Source: an uncultured Vampirovibrio sp.
Lineage (GTDB): Bacteria > Cyanobacteriota > Vampirovibrionia > Gastranaerophilales > Gastranaerophilaceae
DNA: 64,000 nucleotides
Assembly: GCA_910577395.1 (NCBI GenBank)
Contig: CAJTLG010000009.1
Span: 2,080 to 66,079 of the forward strand
Direction: 5' to 3'
The translations under genes were made by a program, and so were the position numbers. A model generated the notes under the pieces. The model saw nothing but the letters and a program-made list of their open reading frames with translations. It was not told where the DNA came from and ran no database searches. Shown here piece by piece: positions 34,992-45,102 of this stretch (position 1 is its first letter; every line of letters begins with the position of its first letter).

Positions 34992-37103
34992 ATGGAAACT
35001 AAAAAAAGACAAGCCTTTTGGGAGGTTTTATTTTGGATAGTGCTTTTAGCCGGTGTTTATATGTCATTCGGGGTATATGTGACAACGGTTAAATCAATAT
35101 TTATAGGTGCAATAGCAGGTGTTACAGCACTTTTATTTGCAGCAATAAGAACATATAAAATTATGTCTAAAAAGAATGGTAATGAAACCATGAGAACAAT
35201 ATCGCACCATATATACACGGGCGCTATGGCCTTTCTTAAAAGAGAATATAAAATATTATCAATATTTGTAATTGCTGTTGCAATATTGCTTGGTGTTTTC
35301 CTAAGCATTGAAACTGCAATCTGTTTCCTTTGCGGGGCAATATGTTCTGCCCTTGCAGGATACATAGGAATGTCAGTTTCCACAAAAGCAAATGCAAGAA
35401 CGGCACATGCTGCTGAAAAATCTTTAAACAAAGCATTTAGAGTGGCTTTTTCAGGCGGTGTTGTAATGGGTATGACTGTTGTAGGGCTTGGCCTTTTAGG
35501 TTTAACTATTCTTTACTGGATTTTTAAAGATCATGAAATTGTAAACGGCTTTGCACTCGGGGCAAGCTCAATTGCACTTTTTGCACGTGTTGGCGGCGGA
35601 ATATTTACAAAAGCTGCTGATGTCGGCGCAGATTTAGTCGGCAAAGTAGAGGCGGGCATTCCTGAAGATGACCACAGAAACCCTGCCGTTATTGCGGATA
35701 ATGTGGGAGATAATGTAGGGGATGTAGCCGGGATGGGCGCAGACCTTTTTGAATCATATGTCGGTTCAATTATTGCAGCTATTACACTTGGTGCAATATG
35801 TTTGAATTTGCAGGGTGCATTTTTACCGATTGTAATTTCAGGTATCGGAATTTTCGCCTCAATCATCGCTGTTTATTTTGTAAGAACAAAAGAAAACGGC
35901 AGCCCGATGAAAGCTCTTCAAATCGGAACAACTGTTGCTATGATAATGGTGATAATTGCATCATATTTTCTTATTATGAATTGGTTTTCAAAGGCCTATA
36001 TTGGTATTTTCTACGCACTTTTAATAGGTATAGCAGCAGGAACAATTATTGGATATTTAACTGAATATTTTACATCATATAATTATGACCCTGTTAAAAA
36101 TATCGCTAAATCAACCGAAACAGGTACCGCCACAACTGTTATTTCAGGGCTTGATGTCGGTATGCTTTCAACATTTTTCCCAATGGCAATAATAAGCATT
36201 GCAACAATCGGTGCATTTCTTGCTATAGGCGGAATGGAAAGCTATTCTTTAGGGGTTTACGGTATAAGCATTGCAGCAGTTGGTATGCTTTCAACCGTGG
36301 GTATGATAGTTGCAGTAGATGCTTACGGCCCTATTTCTGATAATGCAGGCGGTATAGCACAAATGGCCAATTTAAGCGAAGTGGTTAGGGAAAGAACAGA
36401 TAAACTTGATAGTGTAGGGAACACTACAGCAGCCATAGGCAAAGGGTTTGCGATAGGCTCAGCTGCACTTACGGCATTAGCATTGCTTTGTGCGTATGCT
36501 ACTGTTTTAGACCTTGAAAATATTGATATTTTAAATCCTTTTGTAACATCAGGCATACTGTTTGGTGCGGCATTACCGTTCCTTTTCTGTTCTTTGACAA
36601 TGGGGGCAGTAGGACGCGCGGCAGGCAAAATGGTAAATGAGGTAAGACGCCAATTTAAAGAAAAACCGGAAATTATGACAGGCGGATGCCAACCCGATTA
36701 TAAAAAATGCGTTGATATTTCAACAAAGGCAGCAATTTTAGAAATGCTGTTGCCGGGTATACTTGCTATAGGTGCTCCGCTTATTGTGGGCCTTGGCATA
36801 GGGGCATTGGCCGGTGAAAAGATAATCGGTGCTCAGGCTCTTGGCGGTATGCTAATGGGTGCAATTGCAACGGGCGTATGCCTTGCAATTATGATGGCAA
36901 ATACCGGCGGTGCATGGGATAATGCTAAAAAATATATTGAAGAAGGCCACTTTGGCGGCAAAGGCTCTACTCAACATGCTGCAAGTGTGGTAGGGGATAC
37001 AATAGGCGACCCGTTTAAAGATACATCAGGCCCTTCGTTAAACATATTGATAAAACTTATGACCATTGTGTCATTAGTCTGCGCAACATTGTTTATGGGC
37101 TAA
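34992..37103 (+). CDS. hppA: membrane-bound ion-pumping pyrophosphatase
   Basis: 703 residues with about 15-16 membrane helices. GGGIFTKAADVGADLVGKVE, then DDHRNPAVIADNVGDNVGDVAGMGADLFES, the two acidic PPi-Mg binding stretches, and the C-terminal GDTIGDPFKDTSGPSLNI. GNTTAAIGKG near residue 480 (Ala, not Lys, after GNTT) marks the potassium-dependent subfamily, which holds both H+ and Na+ pumps. It couples PPi hydrolysis to ion export across the inner membrane. GGGA precedes the ATG. Works with ppdK in a PPi economy (inference). Confidence 0.95.
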   Translation: METKKRQAFWEVLFWIVLLAGVYMSFGVYVTTVKSIFIGAIAGVTALLFAAIRTYKIMSKKNGNETMRTISHHIYTGAMAFLKREYKILSIFVIAVAILLGVFLSIETAICFLCGAICSALAGYIGMSVSTKANARTAHAAEKSLNKAFRVAFSGGVVMGMTVVGLGLLGLTILYWIFKDHEIVNGFALGASSIALFARVGGGIFTKAADVGADLVGKVEAGIPEDDHRNPAVIADNVGDNVGDVAGMGADLFESYVGSIIAAITLGAICLNLQGAFLPIVISGIGIFASIIAVYFVRTKENGSPMKALQIGTTVAMIMVIIASYFLIMNWFSKAYIGIFYALLIGIAAGTIIGYLTEYFTSYNYDPVKNIAKSTETGTATTVISGLDVGMLSTFFPMAIISIATIGAFLAIGGMESYSLGVYGISIAAVGMLSTVGMIVAVDAYGPISDNAGGIAQMANLSEVVRERTDKLDSVGNTTAAIGKGFAIGSAALTALALLCAYATVLDLENIDILNPFVTSGILFGAALPFLFCSLTMGAVGRAAGKMVNEVRRQFKEKPEIMTGGCQPDYKKCVDISTKAAILEMLLPGILAIGAPLIVGLGIGALAGEKIIGAQALGGMLMGAIATGVCLAIMMANTGGAWDNAKKYIEEGHFGGKGSTQHAASVVGDTIGDPFKDTSGPSLNILIKLMTIVSLVCATLFMG

Positions 37104-37127
37104 AGATAGAATAGACTATAAAAAATT

Positions 37128-38675
37128 ATGGTTGAAAAATATACCCTTCTAAAATCCAAAGATGACATGACACTTGAACATAACAAGAATACCCTGCTTT
37201 ATCTAAAGACGGGGTTTTCAGGCACGGCAGGAGAGGCAATAGAAGACAGTGAAGGCAATATAACACTTTTTGTCGACCCGAGGTATCATATTCAGGCAGA
37301 CAATGAAACAAAAGGCAAGAATATTAGGGTCATCAAGCTTGATATGAAAACAAGCCCGCTTGATGCCTTAAAAACTATCCTAAAATCAGATGATACGCTT
37401 TGCATTCCTTCCAAATCAACAAAATTATCGACCTATGAAATATACAAAAAAAATCTAAAAGGTGTAAAGATTCTGCCCTATGATACAGAAGACGAGCCTG
37501 CCAAAAACACTAAAAATGAAGAGGTTAAACCTGAAATTTCAGGAATGTCTTATGATAAAAAGATTGAAAAATTAAAAAAACGAATAAAAAACCAGAATAT
37601 TTTTATTTCAAGTTTAGAGGATGTTTCATATCTTTTAAACTTAAGGAGCTACAATACTCCAAATACCTCTGTTATTAAGGGAAAATTGCTCATTTTGGAT
37701 AATAAAACAATTTTATTTACAGATAGCAAAACCCCGGCTTTAAAAGGAATTATCATAGAGCCCTTTAAAAAATTAAAACCCGTATTATTTAAAATTGAAG
37801 ATGAAATTTTAATTGATAAAAATACTATAACGTTAAACGACTTTAACCTTATTAAAAACCCCAAAGCTATAAGGAAAAACCCTGTTGCGTTAATGTCATC
37901 TATTAAAACAAAAAACGAGATTGAACATTATAAAAGTGCTTTTAAAAGACTTGATAATGCCCTATATGCTTTTAGGGCACAAATTAAGCCGGGGTTAAGC
38001 GAATATCGGTTAAAAGAAATATTTGAAGATGAACTTGTAAAAAATGGGGCAAAATGCACCAGTTTTAAAACTATTCTTGCAATTGACGATAATTCAAGTT
38101 CTATTCATTATTCAAATTATGATAAAAAAAAGATTATTAAAGAAGGGGATATTCTGCTTTTGGATTGCGGCGGATATTATGAGGGCGGATATGCTACAGA
38201 TATTACAAGGGTTTTTCTTTGCGGCAAAAAACCTAAAAACGCTAAAATTAAAGAAATCTATACAAAAGTTTTAAAAGCTCAATTAAATGCATTTTTTAAA
38301 AATTTCCTTGAAACAAAACCAATGGATGACATTGCAAGAAAAATCCTAAAACCTGCCGAAAAAGAAGGCTTTTTATTTCCGCATTCTTTAGGCCACGGCG
38401 TGGGTATTCCTGTTCATCAGGCACCACCTACTTTGACTGTGAACCCAAAATATAACTGCACATTAAAAAACAATATGGTGTTTACAATTGAACCCGGATT
38501 ATACAAAGAAAGCGAATTTGGCATAAGGCTTGAAAATACTGTATATTTTAATAAGGGAAAGAAAATTACCCTTTCAAAATTTCCTTATGAAGAAAGCTTA
38601 ATTGATAAGAATATACTTACAAAACAAGAACAAAACTGGCTTAAAACCTGGCAGGAAGGCAAAATGAATGAATGA
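37128..38675 (+). CDS. M24 family aminopeptidase (Xaa-Pro type)
   Basis: 515 residues. N-terminal creatinase-like domain and a C-terminal pita-bread domain with LLLDCGGYYEGGYATDITR (two metal Asp), HSLGHGVGIPVHQ (metal His), FTIEPGLY (Glu) and GIRLENTV (Glu): the five metal ligands of aminopeptidase P. It removes the residue before proline. The protein is longer than usual PepP/PepQ and has a Lys-rich middle (about 125-155). Its stop overlaps the start of the SpoU gene. Confidence 0.85.
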   Translation: MVEKYTLLKSKDDMTLEHNKNTLLYLKTGFSGTAGEAIEDSEGNITLFVDPRYHIQADNETKGKNIRVIKLDMKTSPLDALKTILKSDDTLCIPSKSTKLSTYEIYKKNLKGVKILPYDTEDEPAKNTKNEEVKPEISGMSYDKKIEKLKKRIKNQNIFISSLEDVSYLLNLRSYNTPNTSVIKGKLLILDNKTILFTDSKTPALKGIIIEPFKKLKPVLFKIEDEILIDKNTITLNDFNLIKNPKAIRKNPVALMSSIKTKNEIEHYKSAFKRLDNALYAFRAQIKPGLSEYRLKEIFEDELVKNGAKCTSFKTILAIDDNSSSIHYSNYDKKKIIKEGDILLLDCGGYYEGGYATDITRVFLCGKKPKNAKIKEIYTKVLKAQLNAFFKNFLETKPMDDIARKILKPAEKEGFLFPHSLGHGVGIPVHQAPPTLTVNPKYNCTLKNNMVFTIEPGLYKESEFGIRLENTVYFNKGKKITLSKFPYEESLIDKNILTKQEQNWLKTWQEGKMNE

Positions 38676-39414
38676 AATAACAAGCATTTCAAATAATACT
38701 GTTAAAGATATTGTAAAATTGCACCAGAAAAAATACAGGGATGAATTTATTATTGTCGAAGGAGAAAAATCTCTTGAAAGTGCTGTTGAAACCGGATTAA
38801 AAATTAAGGGCATTTTTTCCTGCAATAAAGATTTGCTTGAAAAGTACAAAGATTTTGAAACCTATCTTATAAATGATAAAATCATGGAAAAAATTTCCAC
38901 AACAGAAAGTGCACCAACGGTTTTGGGTATTATAGCAAGACCAAAATATAATCTTGAACATTTTAAAAAATTTAAAAAAATTGTTCTTTTAGACAACATA
39001 AAAGATGCAGGAAACCTTGGCACAATAATAAGGACTGCTGCTGCATTTGATATTGACGGAATATTATTATTCGGAGATTGCACAGATGAATATTCACCAA
39101 AAACAATTCGTTCCAGTGCAGGAAATATTTTTAAAATCCCCCTAACCCATGCCACGTTAGAGCAATTGTCAGAATTTAAAAAATCACATAAAATGGTAAC
39201 AACGGTAGTTAATTCAAAAAATTACATCCGTGATTATAACGTGAAAGAGCCTTATATTGTAATGTTTGGCTCTGAAGCACAGGGTTTGTGTAAAGAATTA
39301 TTAAGTATAGGCGATGTTTCGTACACTATACCAATGAAAGATGGCGTAGAATCATTAAATCTTGCTGTTTCGTGCGGAATTTTCCTATATGAAATTTCTA
39401 AATACACAGGCTAG
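38668..39414 (+). CDS. SpoU/TrmH family RNA 2'-O-methyltransferase
   Basis: 248 residues. N-terminal substrate-binding domain (RDEFIIVEGEKSLESAVE), then the SPOUT knot: LLDNIKDAGNLGTIIRTAAAF (motif 1), VMFGSEAQGLCKELL (motif 2) and YTIPMKDGVESLNLAVSCGI (motif 3). Close to the RlmB/TsnR group that methylates 23S rRNA. Start overlaps the upstream stop by eight bases. Confidence 0.92.
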   Translation: MNEITSISNNTVKDIVKLHQKKYRDEFIIVEGEKSLESAVETGLKIKGIFSCNKDLLEKYKDFETYLINDKIMEKISTTESAPTVLGIIARPKYNLEHFKKFKKIVLLDNIKDAGNLGTIIRTAAAFDIDGILLFGDCTDEYSPKTIRSSAGNIFKIPLTHATLEQLSEFKKSHKMVTTVVNSKNYIRDYNVKEPYIVMFGSEAQGLCKELLSIGDVSYTIPMKDGVESLNLAVSCGIFLYEISKYTG

Positions 39415-39505
39415 AAAAACGGTTATTGCATATTTTAAGCAATTGTAGTATTATTATATACGCGATGACTATTGGCATCCGCACTTATTTCGTAAAGGAG
39501 TAATA

Positions 39506-39697
39506 ATGAGAATATCGTCTGTTCACGCAATTCGAAACAACCAGTACAAAGGGCTTGGTGTATACAGACAGAACTTCTCAAACAAAGTTTCTAACATCAA
39601 CAAATTAGACCAAAATGATGTTTTTGTGCGTTTAGCGGCAGCAAGCACCAAGGATGCCCGCATTGAAAAAGAATTATACGAAATGAAGCTTATTTAA
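39506..39697 (+). CDS. 63-residue hypothetical protein with lineage-type N-terminus
   Basis: AAAGGAG lies seven bases before ATG 39506, a strong site. The product starts MRISSVHAIRNNQYKG, resembling the N-termini of the GH77-like proteins, and continues with a polar, probably unfolded stretch and a short helix (ARIEKELYEMKLI). No domain recognised. gpsA follows 11 bases after the stop, so the two are likely co-transcribed. Confidence 0.6.
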   Translation: MRISSVHAIRNNQYKGLGVYRQNFSNKVSNINKLDQNDVFVRLAAASTKDARIEKELYEMKLI

Positions 39698-39708
39698 GGA
39701 TTAGTTAG

Positions 39709-40719
39709 TTGAAAATTGCCGTTATTGGTCTTGGTTGTTGGGGATTAGTATTAACAAAGTTATTAACTGATAACTTTGATGTTGTATATGGTTGGTCAAG
39801 AAGAGAAGATTTAAGCGAAGAACTTTTAAAAACCGGTAAGACTACCGTTCCTTTTGAAGTACAGCTTAGCAGGAAAGTCATAATTACAAGTGATATGAAA
39901 GAGGCCATAAAAGATGCTGATATTATTTTGCTTGTGGTTTCAACTTCGGCTATACGTCCTGTGTGCAAGCAATTAAAAGAAGCCGGCATTAAAGACAGTC
40001 AAATACTCGTAAATACATCAAAAGGACTTGAATTGCCTTCATTAAAAAGAATGAGCGAAGTTATAAAAGATGAGCTTCCAAATCAAAATTTTGCCGTTTT
40101 ATCAGGCCCGACTCTTGCAAAAGAAGTATTAATGGGATATCCAACAGCGGCATCTGTTGCATCTAATGATATTGAAGTTGCAAAAAAAGTTCAGAAAATG
40201 CTTACCGTTAAAGATAAATTCAGGCTTTACACAAACACTGATATGATTGGTGTTGAGCTTGGCGGAAGTTTAAAAAATGTTATTGCAATTGCTGCGGGCT
40301 TTTTAGATGAAATGAACTTTGGGGATAATTCTAAAGGTGCACTTTTAGCACGCGGTATGGCAGAAATTGCACGTGTTGCAATTCAATTGGGTGCAAACCC
40401 TTCCACTATGTGGGGTTTATCAGGTATGGGTGATTTAATTGCAACATGTTCCAGCCATTTAAGCAGAAATAATACGGTAGGTAGAATGCTTGCGCAGGGC
40501 AAGAAAATTGATGATATTTTAAACAGCCTCGGCTCAGTCGCAGAAGGGGTTAAAACATCAAAAGCAGTATGCGAACTGGCTGAAAAGCTTGGTTTAGAAA
40601 CCCCGATTTCAAATGCTATATACAAAGCAGTGTATTCAAAAGAAAATTCAAAAGAAATATTTTTAAACCTTATGAACCGTGAACTTAAAGGCGAAGAGGA
40701 CTTTATTAAAAAGGCATAA
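39709..40719 (+). CDS. gpsA: glycerol-3-phosphate dehydrogenase (NAD(P)+)
   Basis: TTG start at 39709. 336 residues: IAVIGLGCWGLVL (GxGxWG nucleotide site), LSGPTLAKEV, VELGGSLKNVIAIAAGF with the catalytic Lys, MWGLSGMGDLIATC and AEGVKTSKAV. It makes sn-glycerol-3-phosphate for phospholipid synthesis. All family motifs present. Confidence 0.96.
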   Translation: MKIAVIGLGCWGLVLTKLLTDNFDVVYGWSRREDLSEELLKTGKTTVPFEVQLSRKVIITSDMKEAIKDADIILLVVSTSAIRPVCKQLKEAGIKDSQILVNTSKGLELPSLKRMSEVIKDELPNQNFAVLSGPTLAKEVLMGYPTAASVASNDIEVAKKVQKMLTVKDKFRLYTNTDMIGVELGGSLKNVIAIAAGFLDEMNFGDNSKGALLARGMAEIARVAIQLGANPSTMWGLSGMGDLIATCSSHLSRNNTVGRMLAQGKKIDDILNSLGSVAEGVKTSKAVCELAEKLGLETPISNAIYKAVYSKENSKEIFLNLMNRELKGEEDFIKKA

Positions 40720-40760
40720 ACCTCTATAGATTCTATAAATGTACACTATTTTATACTGTG

Positions 40761-42047
40761 TCATTGGATATTAAATCTATCAAAAATCACATCAATATTT
40801 TTTAAATAACTGTCATAATCAAAACACTCATTAATTTCAGCGGCATTAAAATGTTTTTTCATATTTTCTTTAAAATTCCCGTTATTATTAAACGCATCGA
40901 GTGCTTCTTTTTGCACTATTTCATAGGCTGCTTCGCGAGTCATGCCTTTTTCCGTTAATTTTAAAAGACAGCTTTGGGAAAATATAATATCACCGTATTT
41001 ACCTATATTTTTTAGCATATTTTCAGGTTTTACAACAAGGTTTTCAAGAACACTATTAAGGCGGGTTAACATATAATCAGCCAAAATAGTGCTGTCAGGG
41101 AAAATTACACGTTCTACACTTGAATGAGAAATATCTCTTTCATGCCAGAGAGTAATATTTTCAAGTGCTGCAATACTATTTGCCCTTAAAATACGTGCAA
41201 GTCCTGATAAATTTTCACTTGCAATAGGATTTTTCTTGTGCGGCATGGCAGAAGAACCCTTTTGGCCTTTTTTAAAGCCTTCTTCAACCTCTGCCACTTC
41301 CCACCTTTGGAGATGCCTTATTTCAACCGCTGCATTTTCAACCAAAGACCCAAGTATTGAAAGAGCTGAAATATATGCTGCATGAGCATCTCTTGCTATT
41401 ATCTGTGTGCTTATTTTGGCAGGTTTTAAATCTAAAATTTCACAGGTTAATTTTTCTATCTCAGGGTCAATATTTGAATATGTACCCACAGGGCCTGAAA
41501 TTTGGCCTTTAAGAATATCCAATAGTGCGCATTCGATACGCTTTTTTGCTCTTTCAAACATATCATGCCAGTTTAAAAGCTTAAACCCAAATGTGATAAC
41601 CTCTGCCCCTATACCGTGAGAACGCCCGATACATGCGGTATTTTTATATTTCAAGGCAAGCGTTTTTAATGTAGCAAGCAAAATATCTAAATCTTTTATA
41701 ATAATAGCGCTTGCATCCCTTATTTGCAGTGCAAAAGCTGTGTCAATAACATCAGAACTTGTAAGGCCCTTGTGAATATAGCCTGAATATTTTTCCCCGA
41801 CATATTCATTTACACAAGTTAAAAATGCTATAACATCATGATTTACAGTTTTTTCAATTTCATCAATCCTTGCAACATTAAAGTTTGCAGTTTTTAGAAT
41901 ATGATTATGGGCATCATCCGGGATTTTTCCTAATTTATGATAAGCCTCAAGAACAGCAAGTTCTACTTTAAGATAGTATGAAAACTTACTTTCAAGTTTC
42001 CAAATTTTTGAAATCTCTTCCCTTGAATATCTTTCTATCATTGGCAT
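40761..42047 (-). CDS. purB: adenylosuccinate lyase
   Basis: 428 residues. The fumarase/aspartase signature SSAMPHKKNP is present, with THGIGAEV-type His region (RSHGIGAEVITFGFK), GLTSSDVIDTA and RDISHSSVER. It acts in two steps of purine synthesis, splitting fumarate from SAICAR and adenylosuccinate. Its start overlaps the end of rmlA by ten bases; rmlA and galE precede it on the same strand. Confidence 0.96.
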   Translation of the reverse strand: MPMIERYSREEISKIWKLESKFSYYLKVELAVLEAYHKLGKIPDDAHNHILKTANFNVARIDEIEKTVNHDVIAFLTCVNEYVGEKYSGYIHKGLTSSDVIDTAFALQIRDASAIIIKDLDILLATLKTLALKYKNTACIGRSHGIGAEVITFGFKLLNWHDMFERAKKRIECALLDILKGQISGPVGTYSNIDPEIEKLTCEILDLKPAKISTQIIARDAHAAYISALSILGSLVENAAVEIRHLQRWEVAEVEEGFKKGQKGSSAMPHKKNPIASENLSGLARILRANSIAALENITLWHERDISHSSVERVIFPDSTILADYMLTRLNSVLENLVVKPENMLKNIGKYGDIIFSQSCLLKLTEKGMTREAAYEIVQKEALDAFNNNGNFKENMKKHFNAAEINECFDYDSYLKNIDVIFDRFNIQ

Positions 42048-42919
42048 ACCTTATTTTGTTCAATAATTTTCCTTATATAACTGCCATAGCCGTTATTTTT
42101 ATATTTCTCACTTAGCCTAAAGAGCGTATTAGTATCTATATAACCCATTCTATATGCTACTTCTTCAATACAGGCTATTTTCATACCGGTATTAATTTCC
42201 ATTGATTGCACAAAATTGCTTGCCTGTAAAAGACTCTCAAAAGTACCGGTATCAAGCCAGGCAAAACCTCTGCCCAGAATTTCAACATCAAGGGTTTTGT
42301 TTTTTAGATAGATATTATTTAAATCCGTAATTTCTAATTCCCCTCTTGCGGAAGGTTTTAGGGTTTTTGCATATTTTACAACATCATTATCATAGAAATA
42401 CAACCCAGTTACAGCATAATTTGACTTTGGTAAAACGGGTTTTTCCTCAATAGAAACGGCTTTGTTTTCTTTGTCAAATTCAACCACACCAAACCTTTGC
42501 GGGTCATTTACCTGATACCCGAAAATTGTTGCACCTTTTGTTTTTTTACCTACCGCCTTAAGCATTGAAGAAAATCCAAACCCATGGAATATATTATCCC
42601 CCAGAATAAGCGCTACAGGCGAATTTTCAATAAAATCTTCTGCAATAAGAAAACTATCTGCTATACCTCTGGTTTCCGTTTGAACAGCATAAGAAAATTT
42701 TATACCTAAATCAGACCCGTCCCCAAGCACTTTTTGAAAATTCCCTAAATCAAGCGGGTTTGAGATTATCAAAATATCTTTAATCCCTGCAAGCATAAGG
42801 GTGGTAATCGGGTAATAAACCATTGGCTTATCATAAACAGGAAGTAATATTTTTGAAATCGGGAGGCTTGCAGGATACAATCTGCTGCCGGCACCTCCGG
42901 CAAGAATTATTCCTTTCAT
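42038..42919 (-). CDS. rmlA: glucose-1-phosphate thymidylyltransferase
   Basis: 293 residues, the length of RmlA/RfbA. MKGIILAGGAGSRLYPAS (nucleotide loop), KPMVYYPITTLMLAGI, ALILGDNIFHG, and EEKPVLPKSNYAVTGLYFYD with the GRGFAWLDTGTFESLLQAS block. Makes dTDP-glucose, entry to dTDP-rhamnose and related surface sugars. RmlB, C and D are not here. Overlaps galE by four bases at its start. Confidence 0.93.
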   Translation of the reverse strand: MKGIILAGGAGSRLYPASLPISKILLPVYDKPMVYYPITTLMLAGIKDILIISNPLDLGNFQKVLGDGSDLGIKFSYAVQTETRGIADSFLIAEDFIENSPVALILGDNIFHGFGFSSMLKAVGKKTKGATIFGYQVNDPQRFGVVEFDKENKAVSIEEKPVLPKSNYAVTGLYFYDNDVVKYAKTLKPSARGELEITDLNNIYLKNKTLDVEILGRGFAWLDTGTFESLLQASNFVQSMEINTGMKIACIEEVAYRMGYIDTNTLFRLSEKYKNNGYGSYIRKIIEQNKVCQ

Positions 42920-43947
42920 AGTTTTACTCCCGGATTTTTAATTTCAGTATTAAGGTTTTGTAGGGTTTTTTCCCATTTTGCGGCATTTTTAATAGAAATT
43001 TCAAGCGGAGTTTTTGCACTCCAGCCAAGAGTTTCTTTTGCATATTCAGTGTTTGCAATAAGCCTTGCGGGGTCACCTTCGCGCCTTGGACAAACCTTGA
43101 GGGGTACTTTCGTTTTTAATGCTTTTTCTACAGCGGCAAAAATTTCTTTAACACTCTGCCCATCCCCGGTACCAAGGTTTACTATAACATTTTCACTATC
43201 TTCAAGATGTTCATAGGCCATTGTATGTGCTTGTGCTAAATCAACAACATCAATATAATCCCTTATGCAGGTACCGTCTTTTGTATCATAATCATCCCCA
43301 AAAAGACTGAATACTTTGTTTTTATCGGCCTTTAAAATATTAGGAACAAGATGAGTTTCAATATCGTGCCACTCGCCTGAAATACAGTTTTCATCAGCGC
43401 CTATAACATTGAAATACCTAAATATTGTATATTTTAAACCATAAGCTTTTGCGTAGTCTTTAATTGCAAGTTCAATTGCAAGCTTTGTACTTCCGTATGG
43501 GTTTACCGGCCTTTGCGGATGTTCTTCATCTATCGGTATATATTCAGGCTCTCCATAGGTTGCACAGGTAGATGAAAAAACTATCTTTTTAACATCATTT
43601 TTCATCATGGCATTTAAAAGATTTAAGGTTCCAAGAACATTGTTGTCATAATATTTTGCAGGATTGGTAACACTTTCATTTACAAGGGAATTTGCCGCAA
43701 AATGCACAACAGCATCAATTTTATAGGTATTAAATAATACATTAAGTGCATAAATATCCCTTATATCGGCATTTATAAAATCAACAAGATTTCCTTTTTT
43801 ATCTTGTGCAAAATTTTGCAATTTTTCAATAATTTTTTGATGCCCTGTTGATAAATTATCTAAAATTACAACATCATAACCTGATTTTATAAAATCTATT
43901 GCACTGTGCGAACCTATATATCCGGCACCACCCGTGATAAGTATCAT
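42916..43947 (-). CDS. galE: UDP-glucose 4-epimerase
   Basis: 343 residues. ILITGGAGYIGSHSAID (NAD loop), VVHFAANSLVNESV, VFSSTCATYGEP and YGSTKLAIE (YxxxK) plus the C-terminal RREGDPARL are the GalE pattern. Interconverts UDP-glucose and UDP-galactose. First gene in the surface-sugar run galE-rmlA-purB; recA lies 15 bases upstream on the same strand. Confidence 0.94.
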   Translation of the reverse strand: MILITGGAGYIGSHSAIDFIKSGYDVVILDNLSTGHQKIIEKLQNFAQDKKGNLVDFINADIRDIYALNVLFNTYKIDAVVHFAANSLVNESVTNPAKYYDNNVLGTLNLLNAMMKNDVKKIVFSSTCATYGEPEYIPIDEEHPQRPVNPYGSTKLAIELAIKDYAKAYGLKYTIFRYFNVIGADENCISGEWHDIETHLVPNILKADKNKVFSLFGDDYDTKDGTCIRDYIDVVDLAQAHTMAYEHLEDSENVIVNLGTGDGQSVKEIFAAVEKALKTKVPLKVCPRREGDPARLIANTEYAKETLGWSAKTPLEISIKNAAKWEKTLQNLNTEIKNPGVKL

Positions 43948-43962
43948 TTTTATTCCCTTGTT

Positions 43963-45024
43963 TTATTCTTTATTGGCGAGTTTTTCACGTACTTTTTGTT
44001 CTATTTCCTGTAAAATTTCAGGGTGTTCTTCCAAAAATTCTTTTGATTTATCGCGCCCTTGCCCAAGTTTTTCATCATTATAGCTAAACCAGGCACCTGC
44101 TTTCTGTACAATATCAAAGTTAACTGCTACATCAAGCACGTTTCCTAATGCAGAAATACCCTTGCCGTATACAATATCAAATTCCGCTGTTCTAAACGGA
44201 GGAGCCACCTTATTTTTAACTACTTTAACACGAACCCTGTTTCCTATATCTTCGCCTTCTTTATTTTTAACACTGTCAAAACGACGAATATCCAAACGGA
44301 CAGAAGCGTAGTATTTAAGCGCGTTACCGCCTGTAGTTGTTTCAGGATTTCCGTACATAACACCGATTTTTTGTCTTAATTGGTTAATAAATATAACAGT
44401 TGTGTTTGTTTTACCCACAATACCCGTTAATTTTCTTAAAGCCTTGGACATAAGTCTTGCCTGAAGGCCCATTTGTTGTTCATCCATTGCTTTTTCTATT
44501 TCAGCCTTCGGAACAAGAGCCGCAACGGAGTCTATAACTATAACATCAATGGCACCGGAACGTACAAGTTCTTCGGCTATTTCAAGTGCCTGTTCACCTG
44601 TATCCGGTTGGGAAATTAAAAGCTCATCCACATTTACACCTAAATTTTTTGCATATTCAGGGTCAAGCGCATGTTCTGCATCAATAAATGCTGCTATACC
44701 GCCTTTTTTCTGAGCCTCAGCCACAATATGCTGTGCAAGGGTTGTTTTGCCACTTGATTCCGGCCCGTATATTTCTATAACCCTGCCTCTTGGCACCCCG
44801 CCAATACCGAGTGCTATATCAAGTGCAAGTGCACCTGTAGGAATGCAATCCACATTTACGGAAGATTTATCTCCAAGGCGCATTATAGAGCCTTTTCCAA
44901 AATCTTTTTCTATTTTATCAAGCGCCAACTTCAGCGCTTTATCCTTACCTTCGCGAAGTTCTTTTGCCGCAGCACTTTCTTTTTCATCAGCTGCTTTGGT
45001 TTTTGCTTTTGTTTCTGCTGCCAT
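43963..45024 (-). CDS. recA: RecA recombinase
   Basis: 353 residues. Walker A GPESSGKTT at 87-95, MDEQQMGLQARLMSKALRKL (loop L1 area), FINQLRQKIGVMYGNPETTTGGNALK (split: FINQLRQKIG, then NPETTTGGNALK) and YGKGISALGNVLD. Catalyses strand exchange and LexA cleavage. Compared with E. coli it has about 20 extra N-terminal residues rich in Ala, Lys and Glu, and lacks the long acidic tail (ends REKLANKE). GGGAG precedes the ATG. Confidence 0.97.
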   Translation of the reverse strand: MAAETKAKTKAADEKESAAAKELREGKDKALKLALDKIEKDFGKGSIMRLGDKSSVNVDCIPTGALALDIALGIGGVPRGRVIEIYGPESSGKTTLAQHIVAEAQKKGGIAAFIDAEHALDPEYAKNLGVNVDELLISQPDTGEQALEIAEELVRSGAIDVIVIDSVAALVPKAEIEKAMDEQQMGLQARLMSKALRKLTGIVGKTNTTVIFINQLRQKIGVMYGNPETTTGGNALKYYASVRLDIRRFDSVKNKEGEDIGNRVRVKVVKNKVAPPFRTAEFDIVYGKGISALGNVLDVAVNFDIVQKAGAWFSYNDEKLGQGRDKSKEFLEEHPEILQEIEQKVREKLANKE

Positions 45025-45066
45025 TATTAATTCCTACTCCCTAATACTCAATTTAACTAAATACAA

Positions 45067-45095
45067 TTGCTATACTTCAATATTCATTATATAAT
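45067..45095 (+). promoter_or_regulatory. sigma-70 type promoter giving a leaderless kdsA mRNA
   Basis: TTGCTA (45067-45072), 17-base spacer, TATAAT (45090-45095), then seven bases to the kdsA ATG. No ribosome site. Confidence 0.7.
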
Positions 45096-45102
45096 AAATT
45101 CC

